From contig NZ_JAHXYZ010000002.1 in assembly GCF_019969685.1 (NCBI RefSeq), forward strand, positions 248,001-312,000: 64,000 bases of DNA. The letters are read 5' to 3'. The translations under genes were made by a program, and so were the position numbers. The notes under the pieces were generated by a model. It worked only from the letters and a program-made list of their open reading frames with translations, was not told where the DNA came from and made no database searches. This document shows positions 55,383 through 62,685 of the stretch, piece by piece (position 1 is the first letter of the stretch; every line of letters starts with the position of its first letter). The stretch comes from Microbacterium sp. EST19A. Lineage in GTDB: Bacteria; Actinomycetota; Actinomycetes; Actinomycetales; Microbacteriaceae.

Positions 55383-56204
55383 ATGGCTACGGCTCTCATC
55401 ACGGGCGGAACCTCGGGCATCGGTGCCGCGTTCGCGGAACAACTCGCCGCCCGTGGTTACGACCTCGTGCTCGTCGCCCGCGACACGGAGCGACTGGCAT
55501 CCGCGGCGGCCGCACTGAGCAGCACGCGAGGGATCTCCGTCGACACGATCAGTGCCGATCTGGCCGAACGAGCCGACGTCGAACGGGTCGTCGCCCGCAT
55601 CGAAGACCCGGAGCGCCCCATCGATCTGCTGGTCAACAACGCCGGCTCCGGCGTTCGCGCGGAACTGACGTCGAGCGACACCGCTGCCCATGATCGCGGG
55701 TTCGCCGTGATGTGCACCGCCGTTCTGCTGCTCGGCGGCGCCGCCGGGCGCACGATGCGCGATCGCGGCACCGGAGCGATCATCAACGTCTCGAGCCTGC
55801 AGAGCCTCTTCACCACGGGCTCCTACGCCGCGATGAAGGCGTGGGTGACCTCGTACTCGCAGAGCCTGTCTGTCGAACTGCGCGGAACGGGCGTCACCGT
55901 CACCGCCGTGCTCCCTGGCTGGGTGACCACCCCTTGGCACACCGGATCGGGCGCCCGTGCCAGCTCGATACCCGGCTGGCTGTGGATCGGACCCGAGGTC
56001 GTAGCCCGCACCGCGCTCACCGATCTTGACCGCGGCCGGGTCATCTCGATCCCCACGGGGCGCTATCGTGCGATCGGATGGTTCGCCCGGCACCTGCCGC
56101 GCTCGGTCATCCGATGGATCTCCGGCAAGATCTCCTCTCGGCGGAGCAGACCCGTCGAGCAGACCGACCCCCTGACCACCTCCACGACGACCGAGGACTC
56201 CTGA
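55383..56204 (+). CDS. Short-chain dehydrogenase/reductase (probable alkyl-DHAP reductase)
   Basis: This 273-residue classical SDR has TGGTSGIG (7-14), NNAG (85-88), a catalytic Ser at about 137 and Y148-x3-K152. A C-terminal PRSVIRWISGKISSRR amphipathic stretch may touch the membrane. In its operon it is followed by PlsC and AGPS, so reduction of 1-alkyl- or 1-acyl-DHAP at the sn-2 ketone to the glycerol-phosphate is the natural assignment. Catabolic or other SDR roles remain possible. The ATG at 55383 looks leaderless (TAGGGT 7 nt upstream); a GTG three codons earlier is also in frame. Its stop shares a base with the next start. Confidence 0.8.
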   Translation: MATALITGGTSGIGAAFAEQLAARGYDLVLVARDTERLASAAAALSSTRGISVDTISADLAERADVERVVARIEDPERPIDLLVNNAGSGVRAELTSSDTAAHDRGFAVMCTAVLLLGGAAGRTMRDRGTGAIINVSSLQSLFTTGSYAAMKAWVTSYSQSLSVELRGTGVTVTAVLPGWVTTPWHTGSGARASSIPGWLWIGPEVVARTALTDLDRGRVISIPTGRYRAIGWFARHLPRSVIRWISGKISSRRSRPVEQTDPLTTSTTTEDS

Positions 56205-56893
56205 TGACGGACCGCTTCACATCGAAGCCCCTCGCGGCACTTCGATTCCTCGCGCAGCGCGCGCTCCTCAAGCCCCTGGTCTGGAACCTCGTGGCGGTCA
56301 CCGTGCACGGAGCCGAGAGACTCGACGGGCTGAAGGCGCCCTTCATCGCGGTCGCCAACCATTCGAGCCACCTCGATGCGCCGCTCATCATGGGATGGCT
56401 TCCGCGCCGACTCTCCCGCTACCTCGCCGCCGGTGCGGCCGCGGACTACTTCTTCGACGTGTGGTGGCGCAAGGCGCTGACCATCCTGTTCTTCGGGGCG
56501 TTCGCGATCGAGCGGAACGGCGAACGCAAACGCGGAGGCCTCTCCCGGTCGCTCCTCACTCGAGGAGTGCCGGTGCTGATCTTCCCGGAGGGCAGTCGCT
56601 CGAAGTCCGGCGAGATCGGACGCTTCAAGCCGGGCGCCGCCGCGCTCTCTGTGGCGACCCGGGTCCCGTGCGTGCCGATCGCCCTGGTGGGTGCGTCGAC
56701 GGCGATGCCGCGCGGCCGCAACTGGCCCAAGCCCGGACGACTGCCGGTCGCGGTCGTGCTCGGCGCGCCGATGCTGCCCGATGCGCAAGAATCAGCAGAA
56801 GACTTCTCCCGTCGACTTGCAGACGAAGTCCGACGATTGCACTCATCCGTGCTCGCAGCACCTGCGGAGCACGCGCAGAAGGGACATGTATGA
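56204..56893 (+). CDS. PlsC-type lysophospholipid/DHAP acyltransferase
   Basis: This 229-residue protein has the acyltransferase motifs NHSSHLD (NHx4D, 52-58) and FPEGSRS (127-133) and one or two hydrophobic segments. It transfers an acyl group from acyl-CoA or acyl-ACP to glycerol-phosphate or, by context, to DHAP. Between an SDR and AGPS it could supply acyl-DHAP to AGPS, or acylate the sn-2 position of the ether lipid. It shares one base with the SDR stop and four with the AGPS start. Confidence 0.85.
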   Translation: MTDRFTSKPLAALRFLAQRALLKPLVWNLVAVTVHGAERLDGLKAPFIAVANHSSHLDAPLIMGWLPRRLSRYLAAGAAADYFFDVWWRKALTILFFGAFAIERNGERKRGGLSRSLLTRGVPVLIFPEGSRSKSGEIGRFKPGAAALSVATRVPCVPIALVGASTAMPRGRNWPKPGRLPVAVVLGAPMLPDAQESAEDFSRRLADEVRRLHSSVLAAPAEHAQKGHV

Positions 56894-58563
56894 GCAACAC
56901 GGTCGCGCACATGAAGTGGTGGGGCTGGGGCAAGGACGGGGTGGGCTTCCACCACGAGGACAAGCCCGGCTTCGCGCCCTTCGTCGAGTACGCCGTGGGG
57001 CTCGACCTCGGCAGCGCGACGCGCGCGAGCGAGCCTTCCTTCGCCGAGCTGAACGTCCCCGAGAGCAACGCCTCCGCCGCGTTCGTGCAGCAGCTGGCCG
57101 CGATCGTCGGCGACGGGCATGCGACCACCGAAGACATGGCACGCGTGGTGCACACGTACGGCAAGAGCCTGCGCGACCTCGTGCGTATCCGGGGCAATGC
57201 GATCCTCCGCAGCCCCGACGTGGTCGTCTATCCCGCCGACGAGGCACAGGTGCAGGCGATCGTGGATGCCGCCGTCGCGGCCGACGCCGTCATCATCCCG
57301 TTCGGCGGCGGCAGCAACATCGCCGGCAGCCTCGAACCCGTCCCCGCCGAGAAGCGCACGATCGTGTCGCTCGACCTCGGCCGGCTGCGCGAGGTCATCG
57401 ACATCGATACGGAGTCGGGCCTCGCCCGCATCCAGGCCGGCGCCCAGGGGCCCGACCTCGAAGCGCAGCTGAACGCCCAGGGGTGGACCATCGGCCACTT
57501 CCCCGACAGCTTCACGCACTCGACGGTAGGCGGCTGGGTCGCCACCCGTTCCTCCGGCATGCAGTCTGACAAGTACGGCGACATCGCCGACATCGCCCGC
57601 GGCCTGCGCGTCGTGCGCCCGGGCGACGTCCTCGTCCTGCGTCCGCTGCCGAGCACGTCCAGCGGACCGAGCGTCCGCGAGATGATCCTCGGGAGCGAAG
57701 GGCGCCTCGGCGTCATCACCGAGGTCACGGTGCAGGTGCACCGCGTACCCGAGAAGCGCAACATCTACGCCTACTTCTTCCCGAACTGGGATGCCGGCAT
57801 CGCGGCCATGCGCGCGATCGCCGAGTCCGATGCGACGCCCTCGATCACCCGCATCTCGGATGCCCGCGAGACGGGGTTCACGCTGGCGACCAGCAAGCAG
57901 CGTCAGGGCTTCTCGAAGTTCACGGCAGAGACGGTGCTCCCCCGCCTCATGTCATCGAAGGGCTGGAACCTCGACGACATCTGCCTGTCGTTCATCGGCT
58001 ACGAGGGCGGCACCGCCCACGCCAAGCGTCAGAAGAAGCTCGTCGACGCGATCGTGAAGAAGCACGGCGGCATGGGTGTGGGCGAAGGCCCCGGCATCCT
58101 CTACGACCAGAAGAAGTTCGACACCCCGTACCTGCGCGATTTCCTGCTCGACATGGGCGCCGCGGGTGACGTGTCCGAGACGGCGGCGCCGTGGTCGAAG
58201 CTGACGGCCGTGCATGACGCGGTGTACGCGGCAGCACAGAAGGCCTACGACGAGATCGGCCGCAAGGGCTGGATCATGTCGCACATGTCGCACTCCTACC
58301 ACTCGGGTGCCTGCCTGTACTTCACGTTCGCCTTCGTCTTCGGCGACGACCCGATCGGCGAGTACGACACCGTCAAGAGCGCGATCCAGCAGGCCTTCGT
58401 CGACAACGACGCCACGATCTCACACCACCACGGTGTCGGGCGCGAGCACTCGGCCTGGCTCGAGGAAGACATCTCGGCAGAGGGAGTGAAGGTCATGACG
58501 GCGCTGTTCGAAGGCGCCGACAAGGGCGCGAACTTCAACCCGAACAAGATCCTCGCGGACTGA
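56890..58563 (+). CDS. agpS: Alkyldihydroxyacetonephosphate synthase (AGPS)
   Basis: This 557-residue FAD enzyme has the AGPS signatures: IIPFGGGSNIAGSLEP (FAD loop, 135-150), FPDSFTHSTVGGWVATRSSGMQSDKYG (204-230), GSEGRLGVITEVTVQVHRVPE and the His-rich ISHHHGVGREHSAW (HHH at 512-514), which in the eukaryotic enzyme lines the active site. It replaces the acyl group of 1-acyl-DHAP with a long-chain alcohol, forming the ether bond. Upstream SDR and PlsC and the divergent acyl-CoA reductase complete the pathway. Mycobacteria carry a homologue. ATGA coupling to PlsC. Confidence 0.92.
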   Translation: MSNTVAHMKWWGWGKDGVGFHHEDKPGFAPFVEYAVGLDLGSATRASEPSFAELNVPESNASAAFVQQLAAIVGDGHATTEDMARVVHTYGKSLRDLVRIRGNAILRSPDVVVYPADEAQVQAIVDAAVAADAVIIPFGGGSNIAGSLEPVPAEKRTIVSLDLGRLREVIDIDTESGLARIQAGAQGPDLEAQLNAQGWTIGHFPDSFTHSTVGGWVATRSSGMQSDKYGDIADIARGLRVVRPGDVLVLRPLPSTSSGPSVREMILGSEGRLGVITEVTVQVHRVPEKRNIYAYFFPNWDAGIAAMRAIAESDATPSITRISDARETGFTLATSKQRQGFSKFTAETVLPRLMSSKGWNLDDICLSFIGYEGGTAHAKRQKKLVDAIVKKHGGMGVGEGPGILYDQKKFDTPYLRDFLLDMGAAGDVSETAAPWSKLTAVHDAVYAAAQKAYDEIGRKGWIMSHMSHSYHSGACLYFTFAFVFGDDPIGEYDTVKSAIQQAFVDNDATISHHHGVGREHSAWLEEDISAEGVKVMTALFEGADKGANFNPNKILAD

Positions 58564-58579
58564 GCGTGCGGACGCTCAG
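58560..58579. terminator. Hairpin between convergent AGPS and TetR genes
   Basis: CTGAGCGT-GCGG-ACGCTCAG is a perfect 8-bp stem that includes both stop codons. It lacks a T run, so it may be a weak or Rho-assisted terminator. Confidence 0.5.
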
Positions 58580-59121
58580 CGAGCGTCGAAAGCCGGCCAC
58601 ACCAGGGTGAGCACCGATTCGACCCAGGCGTCGTCCGTCGGGCGGCCCCGGATCATCTCGGCGACCACTCCGCCGAGCAGCAGGCTGATGATCAGCTCGA
58701 CGTCGAGGTCGCGCCGGATCTCCCCTCGTTGCGCCCGTGCGCGGATCTCGTCGCGCAGCGGGGCGGTCGTCGTGCGGATCATCCCGCGCAGCAGGGTGGT
58801 GAAACCAGGATCCGAATCGAGCACGACCGCCGCCAGAGTCCCCCGCCCGACGACGTTCTCGATGGTGTCCCGCGCGTGACTGAGCACCCAGCGGATCATG
58901 TCCTCGGTCGCCAGATCCTCTGGGATCACGTCGACGGCGGAGATGGATGCGACGGCGGAGGTGAGCATCTCCTCACGGTTCTGGAAACGCCGGTAGATCG
59001 TCGTCTTCGCGACGCCCGATGCCGCCGCGACCGATTCCACGCTGACGGCGAGAGGCCCACGCTTTCGGAGGATCTCGAGGGCGGCACGGAAGATCCTGTC
59101 CTCTATGCCGGCTTCGCCCAT
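58576..59121 (-). CDS. TetR family transcriptional regulator
   Basis: This 181-residue protein has the N-terminal helix-turn-helix (SVESVAAASGVAKTTIYRRFQNREEMLTSAV, about residues 27-57) and a helical ligand domain with GRGTLAAVVLDSDPGF. TACGAT 6 nt before the ATG suggests a leaderless mRNA. It is convergent with AGPS and 12 nt from it; lipid-ligand TetR proteins often govern such operons, and the 29-bp palindrome at 55346-55374 is the natural target. Confidence 0.9.
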   Translation of the reverse strand: MGEAGIEDRIFRAALEILRKRGPLAVSVESVAAASGVAKTTIYRRFQNREEMLTSAVASISAVDVIPEDLATEDMIRWVLSHARDTIENVVGRGTLAAVVLDSDPGFTTLLRGMIRTTTAPLRDEIRARAQRGEIRRDLDVELIISLLLGGVVAEMIRGRPTDDAWVESVLTLVWPAFDAR

Positions 59122-59199
59122 CCCCCCATCGTATCGAAGCGGGGTGTCGGCCCTCGGCTCGGTGCGGGAAGCGCCGCCGGGACTGCTTAGGATGAGCGG

Positions 59200-60186
59200 G
59201 TGAGCCTCCCCGCCGACCGACCACGCGCCGCGGTCGTCGTCAACCCCGCGAAGGTCGACATCGAGCGGTTCCGGGCGGTCGTCGCGTCCGAGGAGGCACG
59301 CTCGGACTGGCTGCCCACCTCATGGTTCCCGACCTCCGCAGAAGACGATGGCCGCGCTGCCGTCGACGCGGCTCTCGCCGCAGAGCCGGACGTCGTGCTC
59401 GTCGCCGGCGGCGACGGCACGCTGCGAGAGGCGGCGGAGAAGCTGCGGGGAACGAGCGTCCCGTTGGCCCTGATCCCGGTGGGCACCGCGAACAACTTCG
59501 CGCGGGAGCTGCGGCTGCCGATGAACGACCTCACGGGAGCGGTCTCGATCGCTTTCGTCGGCGCCGATCGCTCGATCGACGTGGGTCTCGCGGAGGTGGA
59601 GCGCGAGGACGGGAGCCTGACCCGGCACACGTTCCTCGTGATGGCGGGCATCGGCGTCGACGCGCAGATGGCCGCGAACGTCAGCAAGCCGATGAAGAAG
59701 CGCATCGGCTGGCTCGCGTACGTCGACCCGATCGCGCGCAGCGTGATCGGCAACAAGCAGTTCGACCTGACGTATCGCCTCGACGACGCGTCGGAGCGGA
59801 AGACCCGTGCGCATACGGTCATCGTCGGAAACTCCGGATACCTTCCCGCAGGTCTGCTCCTGCTCCCCGACGCCGTCATCGATGACGGCCTCCTCGATGC
59901 CGTCATCCTCCGTCCCGGTCGAGGCCCCGGCTGGTGGGTGATCGGGATGCGCATCGCCTTCAACCGGATGCTGCGCCACACGCGATTCGGACGACGGATC
60001 ACGCAGGTCTCGCCTCGTCTCCGCTCCATCCGCTGGGCGCAGGCCTCGAAGCTGAGCATTCGACTGGCCGAGCCTCAGGTCATGCAGTTCGACGGCGACG
60101 CCGTGGGCGCCGTGTCGGCGGCGACGATCACCGTCGACTATCACGGACTCGTCATGCGCTTGCCGGAGCAGTCAGCGCGCCCCTGA
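59200..60186 (+). CDS. Diacylglycerol kinase-family lipid kinase
   Basis: This 328-residue protein has the DAGK/NAD-kinase-like catalytic domain with VVLVAGGDGTLREAAEKL and PVGTANNFARELRLP (ATP site), and a C-terminal lid domain with GNSGYLPAGLLLLPDAVIDDGLLD. It phosphorylates diacylglycerol or another lipid alcohol. Next to the ether-lipid locus, alkylacylglycerol is a possible substrate, but it has its own GTG with a leaderless -10 (TAGGAT 59188-59193), so it is not strictly part of that operon. Confidence 0.9.
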   Translation: MSLPADRPRAAVVVNPAKVDIERFRAVVASEEARSDWLPTSWFPTSAEDDGRAAVDAALAAEPDVVLVAGGDGTLREAAEKLRGTSVPLALIPVGTANNFARELRLPMNDLTGAVSIAFVGADRSIDVGLAEVEREDGSLTRHTFLVMAGIGVDAQMAANVSKPMKKRIGWLAYVDPIARSVIGNKQFDLTYRLDDASERKTRAHTVIVGNSGYLPAGLLLLPDAVIDDGLLDAVILRPGRGPGWWVIGMRIAFNRMLRHTRFGRRITQVSPRLRSIRWAQASKLSIRLAEPQVMQFDGDAVGAVSAATITVDYHGLVMRLPEQSARP

Positions 60187-60225
60187 GCGCAGCGGAGTGT
60201 CGGTGGCCCGTGCGACGCTGGGGCG

Positions 60226-60762
60226 ATGGAGACCCTTGCCCTTCGCCTCTGGCAGAGCGACGACCTGCCGCTTCTGCATCGGGCGAACTCCCCCGAGATG
60301 ACGGCCCACCTCAACGGGCCCGAGACCGTCGAGCAGGTCGAAGACCGCCAGGCCCGCTACCTGACATACCGGACGGAGGGCGAGACACGGATGTTCGTGA
60401 TCCTGCTCGATGGCGTCGCCGTCGGGTCGATCGGGTACTGGAAGGTGCGCTGGCGAGAGCAGGAGGTGTGGGAGACCGGGTGGTTCGTGCTGCCCGAAGC
60501 GCAAGGCCACGGCATCGCTGCGCGAGCGCTCACGCTCGTGATCGACGAAGCGCGCCGGATCGCGGACGAACACGGACGCCATCTGCTGGTCGCGTTTCCC
60601 GGCGTCGACAATCCGGGGTCCAACGCCGTCTGCCGCCGCGCGGGCTTCTCCCACGTCGGCACCATGAGCGGGGTCTTCCGCGAGCAGAATCTCGAGATGA
60701 ACGAGTGGGCGCTCGACCTCGGCTCCCCCGATACCGGCTCTGCGCCGAACCCTCCCGACTAG
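60226..60762 (+). CDS. GNAT family N-acetyltransferase
   Basis: This 178-residue protein has the GNAT acetyl-CoA loop as VLPEAQGHGIAARAL (Q/RxxGxG/A) and CRRAGFSHVG near the C-terminus, as in RimJ/RimL-type ribosomal or side-chain acetyltransferases. The substrate is unknown. GACGCT 7 nt before the ATG is a weak -10 candidate. A TAG stop lies inside the -10 box of the following gene. Confidence 0.85.
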   Translation: METLALRLWQSDDLPLLHRANSPEMTAHLNGPETVEQVEDRQARYLTYRTEGETRMFVILLDGVAVGSIGYWKVRWREQEVWETGWFVLPEAQGHGIAARALTLVIDEARRIADEHGRHLLVAFPGVDNPGSNAVCRRAGFSHVGTMSGVFREQNLEMNEWALDLGSPDTGSAPNPPD

Positions 60763-60771
60763 GCTCAGCCC

Positions 60772-61068
60772 ATGAGCGAGCCCGCCCCTGAGACCGTTCC
60801 CTCGCTGATTCAGCAACGCCTCGCACTGCAGCGTCGTCAGGTCTTCGCGCTCATCATGCTGATCGGCTGGTCGGTGCTTTCCGTTTCTCACGTCGTGAGA
60901 ATCGCAGCGAGCACGCCTACAGGAGATGGCCGAGACATCTTGAGCTGGGTGTTGCTCGTCGGCTCCGCCGCCCTGGCTGTCTACGGGTCGGTGGCGTGGG
61001 TGCAGGTGCGACGTGACACCCGGACGTTCGAGAGGTCTCACGGTCGCGGCGCGGGTCTCCAGCGCTGA
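60772..61068 (+). CDS. Small membrane protein
   Basis: This 98-residue protein has two transmembrane segments (about residues 23-44 and 57-76) and basic ends. TAGGCT (60760-60765) 6 nt before the ATG, formed partly from the previous gene's stop codon, suggests a leaderless mRNA. I do not recognise the family. Confidence 0.7.
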   Translation: MSEPAPETVPSLIQQRLALQRRQVFALIMLIGWSVLSVSHVVRIAASTPTGDGRDILSWVLLVGSAALAVYGSVAWVQVRRDTRTFERSHGRGAGLQR

Positions 61069-61100
61069 CCGGTTTCGCGCCCGGCTGTACGTTGGTCATC

Positions 61101-61421
61101 GTGACCTACCCCGACGGCACTGGCCCTGATGAGCTCCTCGAGGCTCAGCGTCGAGCGCTCGAAAGTCGGCTCGAGGTGGTGCGGGGTGAACTGGCCGAAC
61201 TCGCTGCTGACGGCATCCGATTCCCCAACGGTCCGCCGTTGTCGTTCCAGAGTCGGTCGGAAGAACTCGAGGCAGAGGCTGATTCGATCCGCGAGCAGCT
61301 CGGCATTCCAGCGGCAGTCGGACGGCCACCGATCAGGAACTCTCTGCCCGGCTTCCTCGTGCTCGCGATCGCGATCGCCGCCATCCTGATCACCATCGGG
61401 CTGTTCGCCCTCCCGCGATGA
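61101..61421 (+). CDS. Small tail-anchored coiled-coil protein
   Basis: This 106-residue protein has an alpha-helical, Glu/Arg-rich N-terminal two thirds with heptad-like spacing (LLEAQRRALESRLEVVRGELAELA) that suggests a coiled coil, and one transmembrane helix at the C-terminus (about 84-103). A GTG at 61101 with TACGTT 7 nt upstream is preferred to a TTG three codons earlier. Function unknown. Confidence 0.68.
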   Translation: MTYPDGTGPDELLEAQRRALESRLEVVRGELAELAADGIRFPNGPPLSFQSRSEELEAEADSIREQLGIPAAVGRPPIRNSLPGFLVLAIAIAAILITIGLFALPR

Positions 61422-61446
61422 CCCTCGCACGATGAGCTGCCCGCGC

Positions 61447-61491
61447 AAAAAGGCCCGCCTCCCCGTGAACACCAGGGCGGCGGGCCTCTTT
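61447..61491 (-). terminator. ssrA terminator
   Basis: On the minus strand a 9-bp stem (AGGCCCGCC with GGCGGGCCT) closes a 19-nt loop and is followed by TTTTT, about 25 nt after the end of the tmRNA. Confidence 0.8.
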
Positions 61492-61510
61492 GCTTGCGAC
61501 AACGGCTGGG

Positions 61511-61877
61511 TGGAGCTGGGGGGAATCGAACCCCCGTCCAACGCTGAAAATCCACGCCTTCTCCGGGCGCAGTCTGTAAAGACGTTCTGCTCGGCTCCGA
61601 CCTTTGTCACAGACACCTAAGTCGACGAGCCCAGCCTGGGAAGAGTCCCGCGTGACGTCCAGACGCCGTCACACAGCAAGATTCCTAGATGACGCCAGGG
61701 TCCGTGTCGGAATCACACACGGTCTGACGGACTATCGGGCTCGCTTATGCAGCGAGGGCGAAGTCGTTGCGCTTGGTTTCGGCAACTATTTTTTTGCAGA
61801 GAGCGTTTACGAGATAACTCTGCATCCTCGGCCCGCTTCTCGTGGATATACAGGCGCTGTCGAAACCGATCAGCCCC
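61511..61877 (-). ncRNA. ssrA: tmRNA (ssrA), tag AETKRNDFALAA
   Basis: The minus strand has the tRNA-like ends of a tmRNA: 5' GGGGCTG pairs with 3' CAGCTCC followed by discriminator A, and the T arm is GGGGGTTCGATTCCCCC. After the conserved ATAGT a frame reads GCC GAA ACC AAG CGC AAC GAC TTC GCC CTC GCT GCA TAA (61745-61783), a 12-residue degradation tag AETKRNDFALAA ending in the usual ALAA. It rescues ribosomes stalled on broken mRNAs. CCA is not encoded in the DNA. Confidence 0.95.
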
Positions 61878-62016
61878 GTAGTCCTTCTCTCGAAGGAGCC
61901 GCTGTCGCACTGTGGAATTTTCACCCGGGTGACGAACACCCGAGCATCTCAGACTACAACGTCGCAAGAGTCTGCGCCATTCCGTGCCACCCCGGCGGCT
62001 GGCGTAGAGTCGCCCC

Positions 62017-62679
62017 ATGAGCGAAGTCACGGTCACCGTCCGCGGCGAGCACGAGGCGCGGGTCGCGCCGGAGCGCGCCACCATCAGCGTCAGCGTACGA
62101 GCGGAAGGCCCCGAGCGCACCTCCGTCGTCGACCACGTCATGACGCTCGCCGAGCCGGTGCGCACCAGCATCACGCAACGAGCGGATGCCGGGGGCGTCG
62201 TCGACTGGACGAGCAAGCGCCTCTCCGTGCGCGCGGAGCGCCCGTGGAACAACGAGGGCAAACGCCTCGCACCCGTGTACTACGCGAGCATCGACTTCAC
62301 CGCGACCTTCGTCGAGGCATCCGAGCTCTCCATCTGGGTGTCGGACATCTCCCCTTGGGACGGCGTCGAGGTGGGCTGGGTGAACTGGCACCTGACCCCG
62401 GAGACCAGCGCGCGCATCGAGCGCGAGGTCGCCGCGCAGGCGGTCGGCGTCGCCGTCACCCGCGCCGAGACCTACGCCCACGCACTCGGACGCAGCGAGG
62501 TCACCCCGCTCGAGATCGCCGATGTCGGCCTGATCTCGAGCGGTCAGCCGTCTCCGGCCGCCCCCATGATGAAGGCACGCGGAGCCGCATTCAGTGCGGA
62601 CTCGGGACCGGCTATGGAGTACGAACCCGAGGACATCGTGATCTCCGCGACCGTCGAGGCGCGGTTCCTGGCCAGCTGA
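62017..62679 (+). CDS. SIMPL (DUF541) domain protein
   Basis: This 220-residue protein has the SIMPL/DUF541 core pattern of VTVTVRGEHEARVAPERATISVSVRAEG at the start and ATRAETYAHALGRSEVTPLEIADVG later, forming the expected swapped beta sheet. The domain is found in periplasmic or membrane-associated proteins of unclear function. No signal peptide is seen, so it may be cytoplasmic. TAGAGT 6 nt before the ATG suggests a leaderless mRNA. Confidence 0.82.
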   Translation: MSEVTVTVRGEHEARVAPERATISVSVRAEGPERTSVVDHVMTLAEPVRTSITQRADAGGVVDWTSKRLSVRAERPWNNEGKRLAPVYYASIDFTATFVEASELSIWVSDISPWDGVEVGWVNWHLTPETSARIEREVAAQAVGVAVTRAETYAHALGRSEVTPLEIADVGLISSGQPSPAAPMMKARGAAFSADSGPAMEYEPEDIVISATVEARFLAS

Positions 62680-62685
62680 GCGGAC

